Source of the DNA: Candidatus Poribacteria bacterium | GTDB lineage: Bacteria; Poribacteria; WGA-4E; WGA-3G | DNA length: 64,000 nt | Direction: 5' to 3' | NCBI GenBank assembly: GCA_009841255.1 | Contig: VXMD01000032.1 | Location: 62,001 to 126,000 of the forward strand | Shown here: positions 37,901 to 44,565 of the stretch, one piece after another | Numbering within the stretch: the stretch's first letter is position 1 | Layout: each line of letters starts with the position of its first letter | Translations under genes and position numbers: made by a program | The notes under the pieces: generated by a model | Databases searched by the model: none | Seen by the model: only the letters and a program-made list of their open reading frames with translations | What the model was told of the DNA's origin: nothing

Positions 37901-38417
37901 AACCGCTTTTCATCTCAATTTCGGAACTGTGTATGAGGTGCTTGAACCACTGGACACGACCGATTACGCTGAAACCTTTGATCCTGCTGCTCCCACAAAT
38001 GCGGCTATCACCTACGCGCCAGATCTTGCTAACGGCGAGTATCAGCTCCATATCACCGCTGCGGATACCAGTGAAAATACGGCAGAACTCCTTACGACTT
38101 TCACTTTAAATGAGGAAGTCACACTCAGCGCGGTTTTCAATGTCCCAAATCCCACGGTTGATGGAAAGACTTTTTTCACTTATCATCTCGCGCAAGCACC
38201 AGACACTGTCACAATCAAAATTTACAGCGTCAACGGTAGACTTCTGCGTACGCTTGTCGATGCTAGCGCGAATCGCGGTGCCAATGAGACTCGTTGGGAT
38301 GGAAGGGATGAAACAGGGATGCGGTGTGCGAATGGTGTATATCTGTATCGCGTCATCGCCTATACAGAAGATGGAAACCGCATCGAACAGATAGGAAAAC
38401 TCGCCATACTCCGTTGA
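31953..38417 (+). CDS. Gingipain-type (C25) protease with type IX sorting-like C-terminus
   Basis: 2154 residues from ATG 31953, which opens a signal peptide (MRKIRFFLAIFFTFYTVPTL) and follows the start context CCGAATAATTAGAAAA; a longer frame from 31845 reads through a hairpin repeat and has no signal. N-terminal propeptide and HRFKIPITRTDLYRITY (about 300), then the C25 domain with catalytic His 897 in TGHGG and Cys 930 in TTCLNGQFD. Middle Ig-like domains (about 1290-1420) include a CARDB-like module. The last 90 residues, NVPNPTVDGKTFFTYHLAQA...NGVYLYRVIA, fit the T9SS/FlgD-like sorting domain. It should be exported and anchored or released at the cell surface. It could be a PorU-like sortase, but the sorting tail argues for a cargo protease. 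Confidence 0.9.
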   Translation: MRKIRFFLAIFFTFYTVPTLVSVAQIPPTLGQSAENIQAKTPSKNPLQILAITSDALTARFTLPEIQVRNSNQQEGVGSPEDLFTDSQHTEIYFAGADWTLDVGKPRLPIYTQRIGIPVVGTPIVTVIQARPEIRNVENIRITPDDPIFPSPTTNARPNTSPAQGFYPTQLVEAIPVGFVREQRIASLQINPIQYNPATKQLRIFQSVTFRIDFPSFSGTGGTPRIGTSPGGTVSAAPSIFSRNSPAFESLFQGTLRNYEQAKLWRSQRQMSYGNHTPGAPTLTASTHRFKIPITRTDLYRITYNNIKTAGIEPEDIDLDTVRLENSGQKQGIYIFDENGNNTLDSGERMVFYGRALADNKFTDENVYWLHFTLQGEPNAGVKGSRVEERDVTPQTPNLIAPTAFLARARFEENVHHDVLAGTAIKSELADHYFWVAFRGGHVDTSRKDIFIEVPKAVPRLAIDRLATLRLKLQGASRRGNALHRARISFNGLPLGRVEEWKRQVSQIATRSIPWARVHNNQVNVMRIEALDKNHTPAGSYDFYLDWYEFDYWRGFQAEANRLEFNTNTEPRNRGKVHYNVRNIFQDTIDVYQIDETGITSKLTGGKISRAGTNHDILFEDTVNQYQRYFVISRSGYRSINALVPTPPTPLRNPSNQADYVAITHPNFAENIQPLIEFRRSQGLTTMVVDIGDIYDEFSDGIFNPFAIRRFLRYAYNSWQQPAPTYVVLVGDAHYDYKNTTVERYRRDPNFRGTYNLYPIFVPTYHGWAPASGETAMDQRFVNISGEDALPDMLIGRLSVQTPEELTTMVEKIINYEKELKTGLWQGTLIQVADDNTDNPSDGIFEASRNELIQEIIPVGYDTRQIYLRKIRSPERTRAEIRAAINRGALAIEYTGHGGIQTWADEAIFHGEDVVRLRNRYLPFVITTTCLNGQFDKPQQVGNFCLSEQFLLGKYGAIASLSATRLTYGTANAEFDKDLFESLFGVGREPKLIINGDGKLPSTIGHIVADAKISFISRIRNTQWIPGTEQYTLFGDPASHLARPELDIKVELERIALNKAHEIVIKANEVGTIEGLKTGVSGGENFTIAPDFSTESLSAFATFANHFDDNIRNDLVQRTGGRVWKGEYGTIRLDIPNSALPGGGVARVFAYDDTRAAIGGTRFWVDTPVVHDIRETIDIKITDTLNISVLVVDDKGPGGIRSIKVLWDDTATFKDETIQMVPTRTPLGDVPLGGQWYELEKAIPLPQGGRQVRYRLLITDSTGHELAIPSKIERNIVKVPEGPNIAIGTDEINRAPIRYTFDEAKNGYQLIGEIVNIGGRPVRSDMEVVFAEGNPDKEGDSIIDEDADIIGRVIIKPTDWADGIHALQRVTATLDLDKPLATGVHKIYVLADPEDPAIEDKIYGNIQEARQFDNKRHISFVVNEFNYKPQEELTAFSLDKVFDIHFPASALDAEPQNKAGIPLSVSSQLPTDPSQPDLQFAPIPRVAALRRGLIRQGTEVAQYYEPIFRTGVKTLKKPAELKLRFDVSALEDTVREETLLQPDSRAFKTALAELADQLAIYAWQADPSAWRRLSSQISYTSEGDFLLENYVTPTQMENASEQELETSAISINPNLTPAGTWILLFLDSEEYEVFLKRKGESLIQKLDNPGQLDNSFREEGFGLEIRIPRKESTPLGVNYTFEFADILAFETDYDTGGDVVLTRTWNANLGNGNATVSSRPGPKGEFEIGDWFIFFIDPVRYELRDASAEPVHHPNGVKVRGKVNEPLYLSHLGLDIIVTGSSENFNFGDKVKFSSARTGTITAETLELTQFALMRSTDTESPTFSIWVDGIQPQTGSVIPPRPNISIVLQDTNGIDTEFLTIAKQKDGGPLELITDYELRTQGGFQTIPIDYQPILFPGEHIFTITAQDFNGNTIGGDEGVVTYRFFVTEAPDLTPPTIDIRVTALGPGSTREPLDEPLIDGTVLTEQPRFKISLTDDSALDETAFHLNFGTVYEVLEPLDTTDYAETFDPAAPTNAAITYAPDLANGEYQLHITAADTSENTAELLTTFTLNEEVTLSAVFNVPNPTVDGKTFFTYHLAQAPDTVTIKIYSVNGRLLRTLVDASANRGANETRWDGRDETGMRCANGVYLYRVIAYTEDGNRIEQIGKLAILR

Positions 38418-38428
38418 GTAAGGAATTC

Positions 38429-38443
38429 GGGGTTACAAACCCC
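38429..38443. terminator. Hairpin between convergent genes
   Basis: GGGGTT / AACCCC with loop ACA, just after the C25 protease stop and before the NIPSNAP stop on the other strand. On the minus strand it is headed by GTAGGAGG. No T-run follows, so termination is uncertain. Confidence 0.45.
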
Positions 38444-38445
38444 TC

Positions 38446-38775
38446 CTACTGCAATGGTGAATACTCTGTCGGTTCAAGGATCTTGGAACCCGCTACGTTT
38501 ACCAAAGGACCCCCCACTTCCGTCAGGCGTTTCGCCTCTTGCCACGCGGGATCGGCAATGAATGCATCCCATGCACGCTGGTAGTGTCCCAAATCTTCAA
38601 AAGCGAGCATATAGATCAGTTCTGTTGTCGTCGCCTCTCCAATAGCCGTTTCCCAAAATCCGATAACTTTCATTCCGTGCTTCTCGAACAACGGAACGGT
38701 AATGTTTGCAAATCGGTCATTCAGGTTTTTCATCTTTCCCGGGACAACTTGATAGGTACGCAATTCATAAATCAT
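38446..38775 (-). CDS. NIPSNAP family protein
   Basis: 109 residues, one NIPSNAP/dimeric alpha-beta barrel domain: MIYELRTYQVVPGKM, VPLFEKHGMKVIGFWET, ELIYMLAFEDLGHYQRAWDAFIADPAW. The family is small and its role poorly known; members sit near mitochondrial or metabolic enzymes. No signal peptide. The ATG at 38775 follows AAGGAACATTAAAAAT, the recurrent start context. Stop is close to the C25 protease stop on the other strand. Confidence 0.88.
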   Translation of the reverse strand: MIYELRTYQVVPGKMKNLNDRFANITVPLFEKHGMKVIGFWETAIGEATTTELIYMLAFEDLGHYQRAWDAFIADPAWQEAKRLTEVGGPLVNVAGSKILEPTEYSPLQ

Positions 38776-38875
38776 ATTTTTAATGTTCCTTATGGTCCGT
38801 TAAAATCCGGAGTTTTTTGACAGAAGAAACTGAAAAGCAGGCTGAAACTGCAGAGTACTCTCCTTTACGCATACT

Positions 38876-39004
38876 CTAAAATCCCCACGGCCCCCTCCTC
38901 CACCACTTTCTGTGACTCGGAGGCGCGTCGGAAATATACTTAATCAACAAAATTATACATACCACTGTAAGAATAATCAAACCGATATTCTTCAAGATTT
39001 CCAT
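38876..39004 (-). CDS. Possible 42-residue membrane protein
   Basis: A short open frame: MEILKNIGLIILTVVCIIL and LIKYISDAPPSHRKWWRRGPW. One hydrophobic helix (about 8-23) is followed by a basic, Trp-rich tail. A GGAG lies five bases ahead of the ATG (CTGGAGAATAAT). It occupies the gap between two genes on the same strand. Small single-helix proteins are common in membranes, but homology was not checked. Confidence 0.45.
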   Translation of the reverse strand: MEILKNIGLIILTVVCIILLIKYISDAPPSHRKWWRRGPWGF

Positions 39005-39065
39005 ATTATTCTCCAGGGTTTAGCGTAAATAATAGTTTAGCAAAAGCAGTCAAGAAACACATCCC

Positions 39066-39698
39066 TCACAATATTCCGTATTTGTCATAAACTTCCCGCA
39101 ATGTCGCGCCCGCACGGAGTTCATCACGTGTCCGGTTTTCACCAACGACCTTCGTAAACGCAGCCTCAAGCACATCTACTTCTATCGCTTGCGGGATAAC
39201 AACAACACCATCGGCATCACCGAACACGATATCGCCCGGATTCACCATAACCCCCCCGCATTCAATGGGAACGTTATACGCCACCACATCGCCGCGTCCA
39301 CTGGAGTCAACAGGCGACAACCCTGTTGTAAACACAGGAAACCCCATTGCTAAGATCTGGCGGGCATCTCGGATGAAGCCGTCAATGATAGCACCCCGCG
39401 CGCCGCGCGCCCGCGCCGCCGTCGAGAGGAGTTCTCCCCAAATACAGTTACGGGTACTCTGGTTCGTAGCGCAGACGAATACATCGTCCTGTTTGAGACT
39501 ATCCACCGCTGCGATCTCCTGCTGATACGGTTCATCTGGAATCTCGTAGACATCCACGCACTGCACAGGCATCGCGCGACCTACGACGACTGTCTCTGGA
39601 TGAAGGGGACGGATGGTATGCCGCAGTGCCTGTTCACGATAACCGACGCTATCAAGTGCATCCGAAATCACAGCGGCGTATAACTGAGTTTCCATCAT
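39066..39698 (-). CDS. RraA-like / 4-hydroxy-4-methyl-2-oxoglutarate aldolase family protein
   Basis: 210 residues from the first ATG. AVISDALDSVGYREQAL, GELLSTAARARGARGAIIDGFIRDARQI and GDIVFGDADGVVVIP match the RraA/aldolase family, whose members cleave pyruvate aldol adducts or bind RNase E; the Arg-Asp of FIRDAR is the conserved pair. Similar proteins start about 12 residues earlier, at KKWHDDTELFD, which is readable here from ATT at 39734 behind ACGGAAAA. The upstream frame closes at a TAA, so no other start exists except the ATG used here. See the finding on ATT starts. A tandem start context lies just before. Confidence 0.85.
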   Translation of the reverse strand: MMETQLYAAVISDALDSVGYREQALRHTIRPLHPETVVVGRAMPVQCVDVYEIPDEPYQQEIAAVDSLKQDDVFVCATNQSTRNCIWGELLSTAARARGARGAIIDGFIRDARQILAMGFPVFTTGLSPVDSSGRGDVVAYNVPIECGGVMVNPGDIVFGDADGVVVIPQAIEVDVLEAAFTKVVGENRTRDELRAGATLREVYDKYGIL

Positions 39699-39814
39699 AT
39701 CAAACAGTTCTGTATCGTCGTGCCACTTTTTAATTTTTCCGTGCGGTTCGGTTTTTTAATGTTTCCTTGCGGTTCGGTGAAGGGGATTGATACATAAGGG
39801 GTCTTTCCGTAGAT

Positions 39815-40030
39815 CCGCCTTCCACTTCGTTACAGGCTACTATTTTTCTTCATACCCTGAATCTCGTAGCGCGTAATGGAATGGAGCGCGAATTTGAGAA
39901 GAAACCCCTAAAATACCAACCCCATTGTTCCTCCGCAAGGTACGTTTAAAAATCCGTATATCCGCCCTCCACTTCGTTAGGGGCTACTGAAATCCATCAG
40001 GAACCTGCGCGTAATGGAATAGAGTCAGCC
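39815..40030. repeat. Tandem REPIN-like array between purE and the RraA-like gene
   Basis: Four hairpins as two head-to-head pairs. Minus 39817-39840: GTAG, stem GCCT/AGGC, loop GTAACGAAGTGGA. Plus 39866-39889: GTAG, stem GCGC/GCGC, loop GTAATGGAATGGA. Minus 39964-39987: GTAG, stem GCCC/GGGC, loop CTAACGAAGTGGA. Plus 40007-40027: loop GTAATGGAATAGA with a decayed stem. In each clear case the last G of GTAG is the first base of the stem and the loop is 13 bases. It fills most of a 307-base gap without a gene; the remainder holds two copies of the start context at 39735-39780. Confidence 0.75.
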
Positions 40031-40041
40031 CAAGGGTCTAT

Positions 40042-40569
40042 TTAATAATTCTGGTAACCTACCTCTTGCAGGCGCGCTGCTTTCTCCGCAACGCCATCAC
40101 TCAATTTTGCTTTGTATGCCAACAGTTTTTCTTCTAATTCAGGGGATTGGGTCGCCAAAATTTGGACAGCAAAGAGTCCAGCGTTCCGCGCACCCCCAGA
40201 TCCGATCGCCATCGTTCCCACAGGAATACCGGGAGGCATCTGAACTGTTGCATACAGTGCATCAACGCCGTTGAGCGGGCCGCCATCAACCGGAACCCCA
40301 ATGACCGGTAGCGTCGTATGTGCTGCAATGACCCCAGCGAGATGCGCTGCGCGCCCGGCACCGGCGATGATTACCTTTCCGCCTTCTTCTTTAATCTTTT
40401 CCGTCCATGCGATTGTCCGTTCTGGGGAACGGTGTGCGGAGGATATGGTTATCTCAAAGGGGACATCAAATTCCTCTAAAACTTTAGCGGCTTCTGCCAT
40501 TTTTTCTAAGTCGGAGTCGCTTCCCATGACGATACCGACAAGTGGAGTTTTCTGATCTTGAAGGGACAT
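40042..40569 (-). CDS. purE: N5-carboxyaminoimidazole ribonucleotide mutase (class I)
   Basis: 175 residues. VGIVMGSDSDLEKM, SSAHRSPERT (catalytic His in the SAHR segment), IAGAGRAAHLAGVIA, GVPVDGGPLNGVDALYATVQMPPGIPV and GSGGARNAGLFA are the signature blocks. It converts N5-CAIR to CAIR in purine synthesis. No purK neighbour is present here. The start follows the recurrent context CGCAAGGAAAAATTAAAAA; a GCAG-headed hairpin lies upstream at 40635. Confidence 0.95.
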   Translation of the reverse strand: MSLQDQKTPLVGIVMGSDSDLEKMAEAAKVLEEFDVPFEITISSAHRSPERTIAWTEKIKEEGGKVIIAGAGRAAHLAGVIAAHTTLPVIGVPVDGGPLNGVDALYATVQMPPGIPVGTMAIGSGGARNAGLFAVQILATQSPELEEKLLAYKAKLSDGVAEKAARLQEVGYQNY

Positions 40570-40634
40570 TTTTTAATTTTTCCTTGCGGTTCGTTTAGGA
40601 CGGTTTCATGTTGGAAGTGCCTCTCCGCAGATTC

Positions 40635-40658
40635 GCCTGCGCCGTTGTTGCAGGCTGC
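40635..40658 (-). repeat. GCAG-headed hairpin (second type) upstream of purE
   Basis: Minus strand: GCAG then GCCTGC / GCAGGC with loop AACAACGGC, identical in stem and loop to the hairpin at 30027-30050. It lies 66 bases upstream of the purE start. Confidence 0.65.
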
Positions 40659-40731
40659 GATTTATAGTATTACCAAGAACACAATCCTGTCAATCTTGCT
40701 TCAGACAACGCCTTCCTCGTATCCGTCCTGT

Positions 40732-41526
40732 CTATGAATAAATAATATGTGAATTTCTCTGAATAATAAGCGGTTCGGGTCCGTCTGTCGGGAACTCCGC
40801 TGCCCATTCATTCGGATCGTAATCACGGGTAACGAAACAGGCGCGATGCACTGGAACAGCATGTTTTAGTCCGATCCGCGTTGCCATTTTGACGCATCCA
40901 TCGTAGAACGGAAACTCGCCTTCGGTTGGATGGTTCGTCAGAAAACCGATGTCCGGCTTATATGCCGCCACCGCTGAAATCAGTTGGTCGTGTTCAGCGA
41001 AATTATTGATTGGATCGCCGCTGAAATAGAGTGTTACGTCGTCGCTGACAATCACATAGCCTAAGTGTGTGACATCGGGGGGTGCTATATCAGCGGAGGC
41101 ATCACCTTCAGGAGGTTTGGCATAGACAGCATGCACGGTGAGGGTCTTCTTGAGCGTCACTGATTCTCCAGAACGGATCTCTGAAATATTCCCTGCGACC
41201 ACATCTGTTTCCGCCGTTATTTGGCGTGCGCTCTCTTCAGGTCCAACAAACCGTGTCGCGTCCGAAGTCTCCCAAATTCGACGTATGGATTCCGAGCAGG
41301 TGTGATCGCCGTGAGCGTGGGTCAAGAGGACAAAATCGGTTGGAAGTGCCGATTCCTTAAGTGGCGGTTCGGTATGAATAAAGCGATCCGCGGGACGTTC
41401 CCGGGGAAAATAGGGATCAATCTGGACAATAGTGCCATCAGAACCTTTCAACGCAAAACTGCTCTGTTCAAACCAGTGAACAGCAACAGATCCTTGTGGC
41501 ACTTTCAAGTCAACAAGTGGATGCAT
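40732..41526 (-). CDS. UlaG-like MBL-fold hydrolase
   Basis: 264 residues from ATG 41526, which follows AATTGCAAGGAACAATTAAA; the longer frame to 41589 reads through this leader. VHWFEQSSFALKG, FVLLTHAHGDHTC (HxHxDH metal motif), LYFSGDPINN, FLTNHPTEGEFPFYDG and AVPVHRACF are in the order of UlaG-type lactonases and relatives that use one or two metals. The family opens cyclic esters of ascorbate or related compounds; the real substrate is unknown. No sugar-uptake genes are next to it. Confidence 0.85.
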   Translation of the reverse strand: MHPLVDLKVPQGSVAVHWFEQSSFALKGSDGTIVQIDPYFPRERPADRFIHTEPPLKESALPTDFVLLTHAHGDHTCSESIRRIWETSDATRFVGPEESARQITAETDVVAGNISEIRSGESVTLKKTLTVHAVYAKPPEGDASADIAPPDVTHLGYVIVSDDVTLYFSGDPINNFAEHDQLISAVAAYKPDIGFLTNHPTEGEFPFYDGCVKMATRIGLKHAVPVHRACFVTRDYDPNEWAAEFPTDGPEPLIIQRNSHIIYS

Positions 41527-41610
41527 ATTTTTAATTGTTCCTTGCAATTCGTAGAAGTGGGCTTCAGTTTGGATGTTCCTTTCCCACATAACCTGATTGC
41601 CGCTTGATAA

Positions 41611-41985
41611 TTACTTTTTTCTGTAATAGAGATAGACACCTAACACACCGCCAATTGCTCCCAACGCGTCTGCAACCCAATCTGCAAGGGTGGCAAACCT
41701 GCCGGGAACAAAGCTCTGATGCCATTCATCACTCGCCCCATAGAGTATAGAGAGTACCGCCGCCACATGCCACACCAGTCGTGATGGCACGACTGCGGGT
41801 TTCGCTTTCACAAGTGCTCGCGTTAGTAATCCACCGAGTATGGCGTATTCGATGAAATGATAGAGTTTGTCAATCGTCAACCACTCGAATTCCGGCATTG
41901 GAAGCGGGGGTTGCTCCAAAGACGAGATGACAAAAATGAGCACCATATATAGCACTGGCGGTGCCCAATATTTAAGAGAGTGCAT
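41611..41985 (-). CDS. VanZ-like membrane protein
   Basis: About 124 residues from ATG 41985. Four hydrophobic segments ([62 protein letters not shown]) and [13 protein letters not shown] plus [26 protein letters not shown] are the VanZ-like signature. The family is a membrane protein linked to glycopeptide resistance and often of unknown role. The start overlaps the last 14 bases of the dehydratase gene upstream, so translation is probably coupled. A longer frame from 42069 reads through that gene's codons and lacks support. Confidence 0.78.
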   Translation of the reverse strand: MHSLKYWAPPVLYMVLIFVISSLEQPPLPMPEFEWLTIDKLYHFIEYAILGGLLTRALVKAKPAVVPSRLVWHVAAVLSILYGASDEWHQSFVPGRFATLADWVADALGAIGGVLGVYLYYRKK

Positions 41986-43936
41986 TAAGAATTGCATCCA
42001 CGTCGTAAACGCAGCCACCCCAAGTGCCACCGCCGACAGATTGCAACGCCGCCCAAAGCCGCGTGTCATCTGGCAAAGCTTCGTCTGGTGAGAGATCTGG
42101 GCGCGGTTGCCGTTCTGCTAACACGCGTTTACCCTCTTCAGCACTGAAGCGTTCGTTGCCGTGTCCGACCAAATTGATGCTTCCTTCCAGTTGTCGGGTA
42201 TCAATCTCGATTTGAATTATATCACCGTCAAGCACTTTCCCGATCGGACCGCCTGCGAGTGCCTCTGGTCCGACGTGTCCGATACACGCGCCCGTCGATA
42301 CACCAGAGAACCGAGCATCCGTAATCAAGGCGATGTTCTTGCCGAACGAAAGATGTTTCAATGCTGCTGTCAACTGGTAAACTTCCTCCATTCCGGTGCC
42401 TTGCGGACCGCGACAGCACAGTACCATGATGTCACCCGGTTGGATATCCCTTTCACCCTGACCTTTAAGCGTCTGTATCGCCTCAGATTCCCGAACAAAG
42501 ACACGTGCGGGTCCCGTCATCCGGTAGACCCCATCGGCATCAACAACACTCGGATCAATGGCAGTGCTTTTAATGACAGATCCTTCCGGAGCGAGGGTGC
42601 CGCGTGGGAACGTGACAGTGCTTGTCAATCCTGCTGCCTTTGCCGCCTCTGGGCTGAGGATCACTTCATCGGGTACAATGTTATCTTGCTGCTCCAGCGT
42701 TTCACGGACGCGCGCCCGTCGATCAGAAGTTGCCCACCAGTCAAGGTTACTACCGAGCGTTTCGCCTGTTGCCGTGAGTACGTCTTCGTTGAGGCATCCC
42801 AATTCGCGTAGGTGGAGCATCACTTCAGGGACACCTCCGGCGAGGAAGACTCTCACTGTCGGATGTCCGACAGGTCCATTCGGCAGGACATCGACGAGAC
42901 GCGGGACGTTTTGATTGACTTCCGTCCAATCCTCTATCGTCGGACGTTGGAGACCGGCAGCATGAGCGATCGCAGGGATATGTAGCAGGAGATTCGTAGA
43001 TCCACCAAACGCCGCATGCACGACCATGGCGTTCCGAATCGCCTCCGGCGTAACGATATCGTTCATCGTCAACCCTTTCGCGGCTAAATTCACCACAGCG
43101 CGTGCGGAACGGAGTCCCATATCCGACCAGATGTTTTGTCCAGACGGTGCTAACGCCGTATGCGTTAGGCTCATTCCCAACGCTTCACCCACAACCTGTG
43201 ACGTCGCCGCGGTTCCCAAGAATTGACAACCGCCCCCAGGGGTTGCACATGCACGGCATCCCATATCCGCGGCATCCTGTAGGCTGATTTCGCCGTGTGC
43301 GAAACGTGCTCCGATCGTCTGGATTTTCCCAGCATCTTCGCCAGTCGTGGGTGGCAACGTTACACCGCCCGGAACGAGGACTGCTGGTAATTCCCGCATT
43401 GAGGCGAGTGCCATCATCATTGCGGGTAAACCTTTATCGCAGGTGGCAACCCCTACAACTCCTTTCCGCGTCGGTAAAGAGCGGATAAGACGCCGAAACA
43501 CCTGAGCGGCGTCGTTGCGGTAAGCGAGACTGTCCATCATACCGACGGTGCCCTGTGTCCGTCCATCACACGGATCGGAACAGTAGCCTGCGAATGGAAT
43601 CGCCGCGAGTTCCTTCAGTTCATGCGCGACTGCCTGCATCAGGAGTCCGACTTCCCAATGTCCGGTATGGTATCCGAGTGCGATTGGCGTGCCATCAGGT
43701 GCGCGGATACCCCCCTGTGTGCTGAGGATTAGGAATTCCTCGCGCCGGAGTTCCGTCGGTGCCCAACCCATGGCAGCGTTGTGCGTCAAGCCAAATACGT
43801 CCCCACTGGGTCGGTTGAGGAGCATCTCTGCCGTGAGTGGCAGACTGCCTTCGGGACCGGCGGCGTGCGTTTTGAGGTCATAGATGCCACTATCGCCGGT
43901 TTCTAAGATGTCACTGTAGTTAATCGGTTTTGCCAT
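41972..43936 (-). CDS. IlvD/Edd family dehydratase, YjhG/YagF (xylonate dehydratase)-like
   Basis: 654 residues, matching the YjhG/YagF branch (about 650) rather than IlvD (about 570-610). The opening ...[33 protein letters not shown] is typical of that branch; [34 protein letters not shown] and [28 protein letters not shown] hold the cluster and active-site residues. It dehydrates sugar acids such as D-xylonate. No sugar operon is linked, so the substrate is open. Start ATG follows AAAAGGAAAAATTAAAA. The VanZ-like gene is coupled at its 3' end. Confidence 0.88.
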   Translation of the reverse strand: MAKPINYSDILETGDSGIYDLKTHAAGPEGSLPLTAEMLLNRPSGDVFGLTHNAAMGWAPTELRREEFLILSTQGGIRAPDGTPIALGYHTGHWEVGLLMQAVAHELKELAAIPFAGYCSDPCDGRTQGTVGMMDSLAYRNDAAQVFRRLIRSLPTRKGVVGVATCDKGLPAMMMALASMRELPAVLVPGGVTLPPTTGEDAGKIQTIGARFAHGEISLQDAADMGCRACATPGGGCQFLGTAATSQVVGEALGMSLTHTALAPSGQNIWSDMGLRSARAVVNLAAKGLTMNDIVTPEAIRNAMVVHAAFGGSTNLLLHIPAIAHAAGLQRPTIEDWTEVNQNVPRLVDVLPNGPVGHPTVRVFLAGGVPEVMLHLRELGCLNEDVLTATGETLGSNLDWWATSDRRARVRETLEQQDNIVPDEVILSPEAAKAAGLTSTVTFPRGTLAPEGSVIKSTAIDPSVVDADGVYRMTGPARVFVRESEAIQTLKGQGERDIQPGDIMVLCCRGPQGTGMEEVYQLTAALKHLSFGKNIALITDARFSGVSTGACIGHVGPEALAGGPIGKVLDGDIIQIEIDTRQLEGSINLVGHGNERFSAEEGKRVLAERQPRPDLSPDEALPDDTRLWAALQSVGGGTWGGCVYDVDAILNALS

Positions 43937-43953
43937 TTTTAATTTTTCCTTTT

Positions 43954-44523
43954 CTATTCAAACAGTTGCGCGACCGGACACACAAATTCCTCAACGACAT
44001 CCTCACCTGTCAACGTATCCTCACAGGTAAGCAGTGTGAAATTCGTCTCAGAACGATAGATCATGACTGTCTTTGTAACTGGTTCGATAACCCAGACGAG
44101 GCGTGTCCCCGCTTTCAGATACGCTAATGCCTTTTCGGTAACATCATACTGTTTATCTGTCGGCGAGACGATCTCAATCGCGAGATCTGGGGGTATCGGT
44201 GAACCTTTTCGTCTGTTTTCTGGCAGTCGGTCAGCAGAAACGAAGGCAACATCCGGTTTCAACACCCGGTCCCGTATACGAAACGCCGTTTCGGCAGTAT
44301 ACAAGCGTCCCAACCGATGTATATGGACGTGCGAATCCAAATGGCGAATAACGCTAATACTGATTTCACCGTGTTCCATGGACGTGGGTGGCATCGGCAC
44401 TAATTCGCCTTTCACGTATTCGTAACTCTCTATGTCATTTTCAAGAAACTCTTCCAGTGTCATTGGACTTTTGAGTGTCATTTTCTCTTGAATAGATTCA
44501 GGGTTCGCTTGCGAGTTAAGCAT
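43954..44523 (-). CDS. Uma2 family nuclease-like protein
   Basis: 189 residues of the Uma2 (DUF820) fold: [57 protein letters not shown] and [15 protein letters not shown]. The PD...EIVS...K arrangement is the restriction-like nuclease core. These proteins are abundant in cyanobacteria and similar genomes, often in many copies, and their role is not settled. Start is 17 bases upstream of the dehydratase start on the same strand. Confidence 0.88.
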   Translation of the reverse strand: MLNSQANPESIQEKMTLKSPMTLEEFLENDIESYEYVKGELVPMPPTSMEHGEISISVIRHLDSHVHIHRLGRLYTAETAFRIRDRVLKPDVAFVSADRLPENRRKGSPIPPDLAIEIVSPTDKQYDVTEKALAYLKAGTRLVWVIEPVTKTVMIYRSETNFTLLTCEDTLTGEDVVEEFVCPVAQLFE

Positions 44524-44565
44524 CGGCTTCCTCCCCGTAAGAGCGATCTCCCGCTCGCGATACCT

